64,000 nucleotides of DNA from Deltaproteobacteria bacterium (GTDB lineage: Bacteria; Desulfobacterota; Syntrophia; Syntrophales; Smithellaceae): NCBI GenBank assembly GCA_026388535.1, contig JAPLJP010000026.1, positions 1 through 64,000 on the forward strand. Direction: 5' to 3'. Position 1 is the stretch's first letter; every line of letters starts with the position of its first letter. A program made the translations under genes and the position numbers. The notes below the pieces were generated by a model, which saw only the letters and a program-made list of their open reading frames with translations, made no database searches and was not told the DNA's origin. Positions 1 through 9,733 of the stretch are shown here, in pieces.

Positions 1-1
1 T

Positions 2-1717
<1,716 letters not shown>

Positions 1718-1771
1718 AAAATACTTTTAGATTAATGATTTTGCCGGCTGAAAATCAGTCAGCTTTATATT

Positions 1772-1780
1772 GAGAGAGGA
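1772..1780 (+). promoter_or_regulatory. Ribosome binding site of gyrA
   Basis: The purine run GAGAGAGGA ends 9 nt before the ATG at 1790 and fixes this start, which gives the usual GyrA N-terminus before the conserved [21 protein letters not shown] block. Confidence 0.7.
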
Positions 1781-1789
1781 TGAAACAAA

Positions 1790-4285
1790 ATGGAACGTGA
1801 TATCCACCACAAGCAAACACTGGTGAATATAGAAGATGAAATGAAAAAATCCTACATGGATTACGCCATGAGCGTCATCATCGGCCGGGCTATTCCCGAT
1901 GTGCGTGATGGCCTCAAGCCGGTGCACCGCCGGATTTTATATGCCATGTATGAAATGGGCAACCGCTATAACAAACCCTACAAAAAATCCGCCCGTATCG
2001 TCGGCGAGATCATGGGTAAATATCATCCGCACGGCGACGCGGCCATTTATGACACCATGGTGCGTATGGCACAGGAATTTTCTCTGCGCTACATGCTGGT
2101 GGACGGACAGGGCAACTTCGGTTCGATTGACGGCGATCCGCCCGCGGCCATGCGTTATACGGAAAGCCGTTTGGCGCGCATTTCCGATGAAGTGCTGGCC
2201 GATCTGGAAAAAGAAACCGTTGATTATGTGCCCAACTATGACGAATCACTCACGGAGCCGTCGCTGCTGGCAACACGCATTCCTCTTTTGCTGCTCAATG
2301 GAACATCCGGCATCGCTGTCGGTATGGCGACCAATATTCCGCCCCATAACCTGAAGGAAATTATCAACGGCACCATCGCCTGCATTAAGAATCCGGATAT
2401 TACCATCGAACAACTGATGCGACATATTCCGGGTCCTGATTTTCCCACGGCCGGTTTCATCAATGGCCGGGAAGGAATTCTTTCCGCTTATAAAACGGGA
2501 CGAGGCATCATCCGTATCCGAGCGAGGGCGCTGATTGAAAAGAACTCCCGCAACGATAAAGAAACCATTGTCGTCACAGAACTGCCTTATCAGGTCAACA
2601 AGGCTATGCTGATCGAAAAAATAGCCGAACTGGTGCGCGATAAAAAGATAACCGGCATTTCCGATTTGCGTGACGAATCCGACCGGGACGGCATCCGTGT
2701 GGTAATTGAACTCAAACGGGATGAAAATTCGGCCATCATCCTCAACCAGCTCTATAAATTCACGCAAATGGAAGTCTCCCTGGGCGTCATCATGCTGGCG
2801 ATCTCCGAAAACAAGCCGCAGGTTTTCAACCTCAAAGAAGTGCTCGAAAAATTCATCAGCTTCCGTCGTGATGTTGTCATTCGCCGTACAAAATTTGATC
2901 TGGCGCGCGCCCAGGAACGAGCGCATATTTTAGAAGGCTACATTATCGCTTTAAACAATATCGACGCAATTATTAAAGTCATTAAAGCGTCGAAGACGCC
3001 CGCGGAGGCGGCGGTGCAGTTATGCGCTAAATTCAGTTTATCGGAAATCCAGGCCAAAGCGATTCTGGAGATGAGACTCCAGCGCCTGACCGGTCTGGAA
3101 AGAGCGAAGATCGACGAAGAATACGCCGAAGTAACCAAACTTATCAAACATCTTCAGGCAATTTTGGATGATCCGCAGAAGGTTCTGCAGGTTATCATGG
3201 ATGAACTAAATGAAATCAAGGAACGTTACGGCGATGAACGCCGCACGGAAATTGTCGCCAGCTCCGAAGATATCAATATTGAAGACATGATCGTGGAAGA
3301 AGATGTGGTCGTGACGATATCCCATACCGGCTATATCAAGCGCAACGCGGTCAGCCTTTACAAGAGCCAGCACCGCGGCGGGCGCGGCAAGATGGGCATG
3401 GGCACGAAGGAAGAAGACTTTGTGGAAAAAATCTTTATTGCCTCCACGCATCATTACCTGCTGGTCTTCACCAGCGCGGGGAAAGTGCATTGGTTAAAGG
3501 TTTATCAAATACCGCAAGCCGGACGCGCGGCCAAAGGCAAGGCCATGATCAATCTGGTTAATCTGGCGCCGGGTGAAAGTGTCCGGGCGACATTACCGGT
3601 CAAGGAATTTGTTGAAGATAAATTTATTGTGATGGTAACGAAAAAAGGAATCATCAAAAAAACGGAACTGGCTGCTTACGCCAATCCGCGTTCCGGAGGC
3701 ATCATCGCTATTTCTATTGATGAAGGCGATGAACTGGTGGATGTACAGTTGACTATGGGCAATCAGGATATCTTCATAGCATCAAGGTTGGGCATGGCCA
3801 TTCGTTTTAAGGAAGATGATGTGCGGGATATGGGCCGAACCGCGCGCGGCGTGCGCGGCATTAATCTGGACGAAGGAGATGATGTTATCGGTATGGATAT
3901 TCCCGCCCAGAACACTTTCATGCTTACGGTTTCCGAAAATGGCTTCGGCAAGTGCACGCCGATTGACGAATACCGTGTACAAACCCGCGGTGGCAAAGGA
4001 ACAATCAATCTCAAAACGGTGGACAAGGTCGGTAATGTTTCCGGCGTTCTACAGGTTATCGGTGAAGATAACGTCATGTTGATCAGCAATGCCGGCAAAG
4101 TAATACGTCTGAAGGTACAGGAAATACCGGTCAATCATCGCGTCACGCAGGGCGTGAAGCTGATTGAACTGGATCCCGAAGAAAAACTCGTCGGTGTAGC
4201 ACGAACTACTTCTGAGACAGAAAGCAGCGGAAACGGCGATGACGACGCTGATGGAACTGCCGAAGACAACGGCGTTGAAGAATAG
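1790..4285 (+). CDS. gyrA: DNA gyrase subunit A
   Basis: Breakage-reunion subunit of gyrase (831 aa). The N-terminal winged-helix/tower region carries [20 protein letters not shown], the quinolone-resistance-determining region [11 protein letters not shown] (residues 79-89) and the catalytic tyrosine Y123 in [11 protein letters not shown]. The C-terminal beta-pinwheel carries the GyrA box QHRGGRG, which separates gyrase from topoisomerase IV. The tail is short and acidic. The residue equivalent to E. coli Ser83 is Ala84, while the Asp87 equivalent is kept (D88); Ala at this site is known to lower intrinsic quinolone susceptibility in other bacteria. It sits 72 bp after gyrB and is probably co-transcribed with it. 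The start is supported by a good RBS. Confidence 0.98.
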   Translation: MERDIHHKQTLVNIEDEMKKSYMDYAMSVIIGRAIPDVRDGLKPVHRRILYAMYEMGNRYNKPYKKSARIVGEIMGKYHPHGDAAIYDTMVRMAQEFSLRYMLVDGQGNFGSIDGDPPAAMRYTESRLARISDEVLADLEKETVDYVPNYDESLTEPSLLATRIPLLLLNGTSGIAVGMATNIPPHNLKEIINGTIACIKNPDITIEQLMRHIPGPDFPTAGFINGREGILSAYKTGRGIIRIRARALIEKNSRNDKETIVVTELPYQVNKAMLIEKIAELVRDKKITGISDLRDESDRDGIRVVIELKRDENSAIILNQLYKFTQMEVSLGVIMLAISENKPQVFNLKEVLEKFISFRRDVVIRRTKFDLARAQERAHILEGYIIALNNIDAIIKVIKASKTPAEAAVQLCAKFSLSEIQAKAILEMRLQRLTGLERAKIDEEYAEVTKLIKHLQAILDDPQKVLQVIMDELNEIKERYGDERRTEIVASSEDINIEDMIVEEDVVVTISHTGYIKRNAVSLYKSQHRGGRGKMGMGTKEEDFVEKIFIASTHHYLLVFTSAGKVHWLKVYQIPQAGRAAKGKAMINLVNLAPGESVRATLPVKEFVEDKFIVMVTKKGIIKKTELAAYANPRSGGIIAISIDEGDELVDVQLTMGNQDIFIASRLGMAIRFKEDDVRDMGRTARGVRGINLDEGDDVIGMDIPAQNTFMLTVSENGFGKCTPIDEYRVQTRGGKGTINLKTVDKVGNVSGVLQVIGEDNVMLISNAGKVIRLKVQEIPVNHRVTQGVKLIELDPEEKLVGVARTTSETESSGNGDDDADGTAEDNGVEE

Positions 4286-4288
4286 TAG

Positions 4289-4427
4289 TGAGCCAAGCTA
4301 AGAGCGAACGTAGTGACGCTCGAAGCGTAAGGCGAACTATCCCCGAAGCGCAGCGAATGGGGATCGGAGCCAAGTTAATAATGAGACCCAAGCTTCAGAA
4401 ACAAAGTGTACTGAAGCTTGCTGGACG
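4289..4427 (-). repeat. R1 hairpin repeat, copy a
   Basis: Reverse-orientation copy of the two-hairpin repeat. Hairpin 1 is ATCCCC (4339-4344), a 14-nt loop and GGGGAT (4359-4364). Hairpin 2 is CAAGCTTCAG (4389-4398), the 12-nt loop AAACAAAGTGTA and CTGAAGCTTG (4411-4420), a perfect 10-bp stem. The loop is the reverse complement of the loop in the other copies and the left flank TGAGACC is the reverse complement of their GGTYTCA flank. A further decayed stem GAGCG/CGCTC lies at 4303-4322. Confidence 0.75.
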
Positions 4428-4503
4428 AATTATACCAGGCACGAAGTGCCGTGGTAAATAGAAGTCTTAATAAATAAGTTTTTATAAAAGAATAATCATG
4501 GAA

Positions 4504-4538
4504 CACAAGCTTCATCATCGTAAGAGTTGAAGCTTGTG
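4504..4538. repeat. Perfect 11-bp hairpin, possible terminator
   Basis: CACAAGCTTCA (4504-4514), a 13-nt loop and TGAAGCTTGTG (4528-4538). The stem core AAGCTTCA is the same as in hairpin 2 of the adjacent R1 copy, so it may be a related or recombined arm. No T-tract follows on either strand, so intrinsic termination is uncertain. Confidence 0.6.
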
Positions 4539-4707
4539 CATTGCGTTATTTCGCAAAGTGGAAAATCAAAACCCGTGGTATAAACCGATTCATAAAAACA
4601 ATTTTGGCTGTAATATAATCTAAATCAATTTCATTATGATCGGTCCGATGTTAACCAAAAAAAATATATAGAAAACCGATTAGTAATGCAAAATCTAGGA
4701 GGCTCAT

Positions 4708-5742
4708 ATGGTTCTTAATTGGTGGCATTCCCCGGAAATAATAAGCAAATTACAAATAATTATAGCTGTCCTGATTATATGCCTTACTGGTTTTGGATTA
4801 TTACTCAAAGTGCAGGGAGATCGCCTCAAAAAACAAATAGAAAAAGAAAAAACTACTGAATTACAAAATGAATTAACAATGACGAAGAATAAACTGAACA
4901 ACTCTGACCAAACAATTAAACAACTAACCATAGTGACAGAGCAGGCGAAAGGGCAAATAAATAATCTGGCGGATGATTCAATAAAGGCACACAAAACAAT
5001 AGAAGCTTTAAATATTAAAGCAAAAAAAGCGGAGAGAGGTATCTCCTCAACATATGATTTCCAAGGGATTAAACGTGATATTTCACCAGGTGTCATTAAG
5101 GCAAACATGGGAGAAGAAACAGAGGTATTTAAGAAATTGGTCAACTTAGAAAAAGAGAAAAAATATCCCGATTTGGCATCTCTCTGTAAATCACAAATAG
5201 TTAAAACTCCCGACTGGCTCACACCATATTTATTTCTTGGTGTGGCCCAAGCCAATATGGGCCTCAAGACAGAGGCTCTTTCAAATTTTGAACATGTTAT
5301 TAAAAATGCTCCTGGAGCCATGTCCAACTACAAATTCTTTGATCATACGGCAGATATCGGTGTTGAAGTGACGGGCCGGACCAGAAGAGAGCTTTTTGTG
5401 ACCGCTGCCGGGGCTTTGTTTGATGTAATGATTGAGAGCAAAACCGGTGAGGCTTCGGAAAAACAGCATAAAACAATAACGATTGAAGGCGCGGACGCTG
5501 CCGACTTGCTGATTAATTTTTTACGGGAGCTTCTTTATCTGTTCAATGGCGAAAAGTTTATAATAGTTCGGTGCGAAATGATTAAGTTCACCAATAAAGA
5601 ATTGCAGGCACGGTTGACAGGAGAATCGTTTAACAACAAAAAACATTTGATTAAAACCGAGATCAAGGCGGTAACCTATTCCGGCGCACAGGTTGAGAAA
5701 CTTGAAGATCACTGGACAGCAAGGGTGATCTTCGACGTTTGA
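4708..5742 (+). CDS. Membrane-anchored TPR-like protein fused to archease
   Basis: 344-aa two-part protein. Residues 1-204 contain one N-terminal membrane segment (about 14-33, KLQIIIAVLIICLTGFGLLL), a Lys/Glu/Gln-rich coiled coil (about 38-110) and a TPR-like helix pair ending in TEALSNFEHVIKNAPGA. Residues 205-344 are a complete archease domain starting MSNYKFFDHTADIGVEV and ending WTARVIFDV. Archease is the cofactor that activates the RNA ligase RtcB, and rtcB lies just downstream. The ATG at 5320 could start a free archease, but GGAG lies only 2 nt before it, too close for a good ribosome site, and there is no stop between the halves. The start at 4708 has a good RBS (AGGAGG). Either a real fusion that tethers archease to the membrane or a recent read-through joining of two genes. 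Confidence 0.85.
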   Translation: MVLNWWHSPEIISKLQIIIAVLIICLTGFGLLLKVQGDRLKKQIEKEKTTELQNELTMTKNKLNNSDQTIKQLTIVTEQAKGQINNLADDSIKAHKTIEALNIKAKKAERGISSTYDFQGIKRDISPGVIKANMGEETEVFKKLVNLEKEKKYPDLASLCKSQIVKTPDWLTPYLFLGVAQANMGLKTEALSNFEHVIKNAPGAMSNYKFFDHTADIGVEVTGRTRRELFVTAAGALFDVMIESKTGEASEKQHKTITIEGADAADLLINFLRELLYLFNGEKFIIVRCEMIKFTNKELQARLTGESFNNKKHLIKTEIKAVTYSGAQVEKLEDHWTARVIFDV

Positions 5743-5755
5743 AAAGTATAAAAGT

Positions 5756-5774
5756 CCCCCTTTTTTAAAGGGGG
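5756..5774 (+). terminator. Possible terminator hairpin after archease gene
   Basis: CCCCCTTT (5756-5763), TTT loop and AAAGGGGG (5767-5774), 13 bp after the archease stop codon. There is no clear T-tract after the right arm, so it may act with Rho or simply be part of a CCCCCTT-type dispersed repeat. Confidence 0.45.
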
Positions 5775-5840
5775 AGTAAGGGGGATTTAAATGACACTTG
5801 CTGAAATCGCGCAGAGCGAAGATTGAAGCATCAGTGGAGG

Positions 5841-5918
5841 TATCCCACGGCGCTTTGCGCCTGGGATAGTTCGTCCAACAAATTTTAGCGCGTTATACTT
5901 CTAAAATTTGGGACTCAC
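5841..5918 (+). repeat. R1 hairpin repeat, copy c
   Basis: Hairpin 1 is TATCCCA (5841-5847), 14-nt loop and TGGGATA (5862-5868). After the spacer GTTCGTCCAA comes hairpin 2: CAAATTTTAG (5879-5888), loop CGCGTTATACTT and CTAAAATTTG (5901-5910), a perfect 10-bp stem, then GGACTCACTA. Stem sequences differ from other copies but remain complementary. Confidence 0.8.
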
Positions 5919-5940
5919 TAAATCTCCCCTAGCCCCTCTT

Positions 5941-5955
5941 TACCCTAAAGGGCAC
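5941..5955 (+). repeat. R3 repeat TACCCTAAAGGGCAC, copy 1
   Basis: 15-bp motif with a CCCTAAAGGG core, repeated exactly at 7681 and 19508. Here it interrupts a hairpin: CCCCTCTT lies directly before it and AAAAGAGGGG shortly after. Confidence 0.7.
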
Positions 5956-6090
5956 ACGTAAAAAAGAGGGGGAAAACTCATTTGAAACAGAGGTGCTTTA
6001 AATCATTTATATATTAACCGAATTTTATCCACCTCCGTCACTGCGTGACACCTCCGCCAGCGGAGGACATTAACTTGAAGAGAATGCATC

Positions 6091-7533
6091 ATGTCTGGAA
6101 TTGTTTTAGAAAAGTTAGATGATAACCGCTGGCTGCTTCCTCAAACAGGCGGCATGCGCGTGCCGGGGATTATCTACGCCAATGAAAAAATCTATCAGCT
6201 CTTACGTGGCGACGAAAGCGCGAAGCAGGTGGCCAATGTAGCGCATTTGCCCGGTATTGTAAATTACTCGCTGGCCATGCCGGATGTCCACTGGGGGTAT
6301 GGCTTTCCCATCGGCGGTGTGGCGGCCTTTGATCTGGACGGCGGCATTATTTCGCCGGGCGGCGTCGGTTACGATATCAACTGCGGCTGCCGTCTGATGA
6401 CAACGAATTTAACTCTGGATGATATTAAGGCAAGACTCAGCGATTTAACCACGGCCTTGTATCAGCATATCCCTTCCGGCGTCGGCTCGACCGGTTCGGT
6501 AAAATTATCGGGGAAGGATCAGAAGAAGGTGCTCGAAGATGGCGCGGCCTGGGCGGTCAAGGCGGGTTTCGGTTTACAGGAGGATCTGGAAACAACGGAA
6601 GACGGCGGCGCCATTAAAGGGGCCGATCCGGAGCAGGTATCGGCACGCGCGCTGGAGCGCGGCAAACAGCAGTTGGGCACGCTTGGGTCCGGCAATCATT
6701 TTCTGGAAATTGAGGTTGTTCAGGAAATCTTCGATGAAGAAGCGGCCCAGGCCTTTGGTTTGCGCAAAGGGCAGATTGCCGTCATGATTCATACCGGTTC
6801 GCGCGGCCTGGGTTATCAGATTTGTGATGATTATCTGGCGTTGATGGTCAAGCACGCTCGCGACACAGGCATAGAGCTTCCGGACAGACAACTGGCCTGC
6901 GCCTATTTGGAGTCGGGACGGGGGAAAAATTATCTGGCGGCCATGGCTTGCGGCGCCAATTACGCCTGGGCCAACCGGCAAATTCTGATGCATCGCACAC
7001 GGGAAATATTTGAAAAAACTCTGCGCATGTCGCCGCGTGAAGTGAATATGCGGCTTGTTTATGACGTCTGCCATAACATTGCCAAGATAGAAGAATTTAG
7101 CATCGGCGGAATTATGAAGAAACTTTGCGTTCACCGCAAAGGCGCGACACGCGCTTTTCCCGCCGGACATGAAGCGGTTCCCGCGCGCTACAAAAGTGTC
7201 GGCCAGCCGGTGCTCATTCCCGGCGATATGGGCAGCGGCTCGTATGTGCTGGTTGGTCAGGAAAAGGCGATGTCGGAAACTTTCGGCAGCGCCTGTCACG
7301 GAGCGGGCAGGGTGATGAGCCGGACGCAGGCAATCAAATCCAGCCGTGGGCGTTCCATCAGCCGCGAACTGGCCGAGCAGGGTGTTTTGGTGATGGCCGG
7401 ATCCAAAGGCACGCTCAGCGAAGAAATGCCCGAAGCTTATAAAAATGTGCAGGACGTTGTGCAAGTGATGCACGATTCAGGAATTGCCAGAAAAGTGGCG
7501 AAATTGAAATCCATTTCTTGTATAAAGGGTTAA
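6091..7533 (+). CDS. rtcB: RNA-splicing ligase RtcB
   Basis: 480-aa GTP- and Mn-dependent RNA ligase joining 2',3'-cyclic phosphate (3'-phosphate) to 5'-OH ends; cytoplasmic RNA repair. All catalytic and metal residues known for the family are visible: Cys98 (DINCGCR), His203 (GNHFLEIE), His234 (IHTGSRGLG), His328 (CHNIAKIE) and the guanylated His403 (ACHGAGR). The numbering is almost identical to the archaeal enzyme. The length is typical. The archease cofactor domain is encoded 348 bp upstream, so ligase and activator are neighbours. The start ATG at 6091 follows GAAGAGA. No rtcA or rtcR neighbour is present. Confidence 0.98.
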   Translation: MSGIVLEKLDDNRWLLPQTGGMRVPGIIYANEKIYQLLRGDESAKQVANVAHLPGIVNYSLAMPDVHWGYGFPIGGVAAFDLDGGIISPGGVGYDINCGCRLMTTNLTLDDIKARLSDLTTALYQHIPSGVGSTGSVKLSGKDQKKVLEDGAAWAVKAGFGLQEDLETTEDGGAIKGADPEQVSARALERGKQQLGTLGSGNHFLEIEVVQEIFDEEAAQAFGLRKGQIAVMIHTGSRGLGYQICDDYLALMVKHARDTGIELPDRQLACAYLESGRGKNYLAAMACGANYAWANRQILMHRTREIFEKTLRMSPREVNMRLVYDVCHNIAKIEEFSIGGIMKKLCVHRKGATRAFPAGHEAVPARYKSVGQPVLIPGDMGSGSYVLVGQEKAMSETFGSACHGAGRVMSRTQAIKSSRGRSISRELAEQGVLVMAGSKGTLSEEMPEAYKNVQDVVQVMHDSGIARKVAKLKSISCIKG

Positions 7534-7535
7534 TG

Positions 7536-7559
7536 GTGGAACCGCTTCGCTTGTTCCAC
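7536..7559 (+). terminator. Hairpin immediately after rtcB
   Basis: 7-bp perfect stem GTGGAAC/GTTCCAC starting 3 nt after the stop codon, loop CGCTTCGCTT. No T-tract follows, so termination is a guess from position. Confidence 0.35.
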
Positions 7560-7680
7560 AAACTGACGCCTCATGTGTTGAGAGCTGGCACGAAAATGAA
7601 GATTTTCCCGCCCCTGGTGGGCGGGAATTAAAGGGCGGGGGATTTTATTAAAAGGGTTTCACCCTCCTTTTAATTTCCTC

Positions 7681-7700
7681 TACCCTAAAGGGCACCATGG
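7681..7700 (+). repeat. R3 repeat, copy 2
   Basis: TACCCTAAAGGGCACCATGG, identical over 20 bp to the copy at 19508. It lies between TTTCCTC and GAGGGAGGAAA, so it again appears to interrupt a palindrome. Confidence 0.7.
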
Positions 7701-7802
7701 CCGTCGAGGGAGGAAAGATAAGAAATTGAGCATAGGACTGTTTAGTGGAAAAAATGGTGAAGCTGGTGTAAGAGGAGTTGAAAATATTTCCGGGAGAACA
7801 AA

Positions 7803-8123
7803 ATGACCGAAATCATTTTTGATAAAAATGAAGATTGGGAAAACAGAATCCTGTGCAGTGATGAATCATGTATTGGAACTATCGGTCCTGATGGTAAATG
7901 CAGGGAATGCGGAAAACCTCACGAAGGTGAACTCCCCTCGGAACAAGGCGCAAGAATTGGTCAAGCTGTGACGACAGAAGAGCACAAATCAGTTTCTTCA
8001 ACAAATTTGGATTGTGGCGACGATTGGGATAAAAGAGTTTTATGTAGTGATGAATCCTGTATCGGCACCATCGGTTCCAGCGGCCGCTGTCGTGAATGCG
8101 GCAAACCCTCTATTAACAAATAA
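7803..8123 (+). CDS. Small protein with two near-identical zinc-ribbon repeats
   Basis: 106-aa soluble protein of unknown function. It consists of two copies of a ~35-residue unit, W-x-x-R-[IV]-LCSDESCIGTIG-x2-G-[KR]-CRECGKP, at residues ~12-41 and ~75-104, joined by an acidic Ser/Thr-rich linker. Each unit has a C-x4-C and a C-x2-C pair, so each can form a small zinc ribbon. The 12-residue run LCSDESCIGTIG is identical in both copies, indicating either recent internal duplication or strong constraint. It has a good RBS (GGGAGA). It stands alone between repeat-rich spacers, so context gives no function. DNA, RNA or protein binding are all possible. Confidence 0.8.
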   Translation: MTEIIFDKNEDWENRILCSDESCIGTIGPDGKCRECGKPHEGELPSEQGARIGQAVTTEEHKSVSSTNLDCGDDWDKRVLCSDESCIGTIGSSGRCRECGKPSINK

Positions 8124-8427
8124 ACACTTCATTAGGTACCTTGCCTCAATAAGTCGTCCGTTCTCAACTAAACCGCCTGGTAAACTCACTATTTAAACTA
8201 TTTTAGTTTATCAACAGTTATTATCCATGCTGTAATCATATAAGTAGTTGAATGTCTGAATATATATTAAAAACAAAAGTAAAAATATTTTAAAAATGTT
8301 GACAGGTTATATAATATTTAATATTTACCAGCGGGTAAATAATTTTTAGATATATAAAGTTTGGGGAAGTTGAGCGAGATATACCGGCAATTCAATAATT
8401 CTATAAGAATAGCAAAGGGGTTTTTAT
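8124..8427. other. AT-rich region with candidate promoter for HMG-CoA reductase gene
   Basis: 304 bp with no supported gene. It contains TTGACA at 8299-8304 followed after 17 nt by TATTTA (8322-8327), a plausible sigma-70 promoter about 100 nt upstream of the next ATG. AAAGGGG (8414-8420) is the RBS. Confidence 0.5.
8299..8327 (+). promoter_or_regulatory. Candidate sigma-70 promoter
   Basis: Perfect -35 TTGACA, 17-nt spacer, -10 TATTTA (weak). Position and AT-richness fit transcription of the HMG-CoA reductase gene. Confidence 0.4.
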
Positions 8428-9612
8428 ATGGATGAGAAAATACCGCGGTCGAGTGAAAACGACTATTCAACAGACATAACTAAGGCACGTCAGAAATTTA
8501 TTGAATCAAAAACAGGTGTGAATCTAAAGCACGTTAAAAAATACTCATTTGATCCCGGAATTCTTCCCGGCAACATCGAGCATTTCACTGGTGTGGCGCA
8601 GGTGCCTATCGGGATTGCGGGACCAGTGCTTGTCAACGGCGAGCATGCCAACGGCGATTTTTATGTTCCCCTCGCGACTACGGAGGGCACGCTGGTGGCA
8701 AGCTATAACAGGGGCATGAAAATAACCAGGATGAGCGGCGGAATCGACGTAACGATATCGGACGACGCGATGCAGAGAGCCCCTGTTTTTATTTTCAAGA
8801 ATGCCCGTGAAGCGCGGGACTTCGGGCTCTGGCTGGACAAAAGTTTCCTCGAAATAAAGGCGCAGGCCGAAACAACCACCAGTATCGGCAAACTAGTGAT
8901 CATCGAACGCTATCACGCGGGAAGGTATATGTATCTGCGGTTCGATTACACCACCGGCGATGCGGCCGGGCAGAACATGACCGGCAAGGCGACATTCATG
9001 GCGTGCGAGTGGATTCGGTCGCACTATGAACCGGCGAAAGTGTACATCCTCGATTCGAATTTCGCGACCGATAAAAAGGCCTCAATGATAAACACCCTGA
9101 AAACGCGCGGGAAACGGGTCACCGCCGAGGTGACCATACCTGAGGCGATAGTGCGGAGCGAGATGAACAGCTCTCCGTTCAAGCTCGAATACGGTCTGAA
9201 AGTTTCGATGATCGGCAGTTATATGTCGGGGGCAATGAACAACGGACTCCATTCAGCGAACGCGCTGGCGGCGCTCTTTATAGCCACCGGCCAGGACGCG
9301 GCAAACGTCGCGGAATCGCATACCGCGGTGGTGAACGCGGAACGGACAAGGGAGGGAGACTTCTATTATTCCATCACTATCCCATCGCTTATAGTCGCCA
9401 CATACGGGGGCGGCACTGGCCTCGCCACACAGCGGGAATGCCTTGAGATACTTGGGTGCTTCGGGGTGGGAAAGGTGATGAAATTCGCCGAAATAGCCGC
9501 AGCGACGGCACTTGCAGGGGAGATATCCCTCATGAGCGCTATTAATATAGACAAGCTGTCCCGCGCCATAGATTGGGTATCGAGCCACGATAAAATGGGA
9601 CGTAACCGTTAA
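8428..9612 (+). CDS. Hydroxymethylglutaryl-CoA reductase, class I-like
   Basis: 394-aa enzyme that converts HMG-CoA to mevalonate with two NAD(P)H. The catalytic residues align with the class I enzyme: Glu86 in PLATTEGTLVAS, Lys in ATDKKASMIN (216/217), Asp290 in ATGQDAANV and the C-terminal His387 in SSHDKMGRNR. The nucleotide loop TTGDAAGQNMTGKA is divergent from the usual DAMGMN form. No membrane domain is present, as in archaeal and bacterial enzymes. No other mevalonate-pathway gene is in the window; Desulfobacterota normally use the MEP route. The gene stands alone, and its body is visibly more GC-rich than its flanks, which suggests acquisition. It could serve isoprenoid or leucine/isovalerate-related CoA metabolism; the sequence alone does not decide. 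Confidence 0.85.
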   Translation: MDEKIPRSSENDYSTDITKARQKFIESKTGVNLKHVKKYSFDPGILPGNIEHFTGVAQVPIGIAGPVLVNGEHANGDFYVPLATTEGTLVASYNRGMKITRMSGGIDVTISDDAMQRAPVFIFKNAREARDFGLWLDKSFLEIKAQAETTTSIGKLVIIERYHAGRYMYLRFDYTTGDAAGQNMTGKATFMACEWIRSHYEPAKVYILDSNFATDKKASMINTLKTRGKRVTAEVTIPEAIVRSEMNSSPFKLEYGLKVSMIGSYMSGAMNNGLHSANALAALFIATGQDAANVAESHTAVVNAERTREGDFYYSITIPSLIVATYGGGTGLATQRECLEILGCFGVGKVMKFAEIAAATALAGEISLMSAINIDKLSRAIDWVSSHDKMGRNR

Positions 9613-9624
9613 AGATACTATTTT

Positions 9625-9717
9625 TTAATAGTCAATAGTCACCTTAACGTTTTCCTCTTTCAAAGCTAATTGATCCGGTGGCGGGAGAAAATCTTTTACG
9701 ATTTTTAATTTTCCCAT
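9625..9717 (-). pseudogene. Remnant of CopG-family antitoxin N-terminus
   Basis: A 30-codon reading frame MGKLKIVKDFLPPPDQLALK... ending VKVTIDY-stop. Upstream in the same frame is AEFTDEQ. The pattern [FY]-T-D-E-x-[MI]-G-x-[LIV]-x-V-x-DFLPPP-x2-L-x-x-[KR]-E-E-x-VKVT is the conserved N-terminus of a chromosomal CopG/RHH antitoxin family of ~70-75 aa; the helical C-terminal half is missing after VTIDY. The frame overlaps the end of the DUF2238 gene. No toxin gene adjoins. Recognition is from memory of the family, without a search. Confidence 0.5.
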
Positions 9718-9733
9718 TTGTTCGTCCGTAAAT

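Larger units (their letters stand above)
4286..4707. other. Intergenic region with hairpin repeats
   Basis: 422 bp between gyrA and the TPR-archease gene with no convincing ORF. The first 140 bp are a degenerate copy of the R1 hairpin repeat, followed by a separate strong hairpin at 4504-4538. The last ~150 bp are AT-rich, and AGGAGG at 4698-4703 precedes the next ATG, so this part probably holds that gene's promoter. Confidence 0.7.
5743..6090. other. Intergenic region built of stacked repeats
   Basis: 348 bp between archease and rtcB. It holds a GC-rich hairpin CCCCCTTT/AAAGGGGG (5756-5774) that may end the upstream transcript, an R1 repeat (5841-5918), a CCCCTCTT/AAGAGGGG arm pair split by an R3 insertion (5941 onward), and a short palindrome CCTCCGCCAGCGGAGG (6051-6066) just before rtcB. 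No ORF is supported. Confidence 0.7.
7534..7802. other. Intergenic hairpins between rtcB and zinc-ribbon gene
   Basis: GTGGAAC (7536-7542), a 10-nt loop CGCTTCGCTT and GTTCCAC (7553-7559) begin 3 bp after the rtcB stop; the loop resembles that of R1 hairpin 1. A second strong hairpin is CCCGCCC/GGGCGGG (7607-7625). An R3 motif sits at 7681. GGGAGA at 7790-7795 is the RBS of the next gene. Confidence 0.6.
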
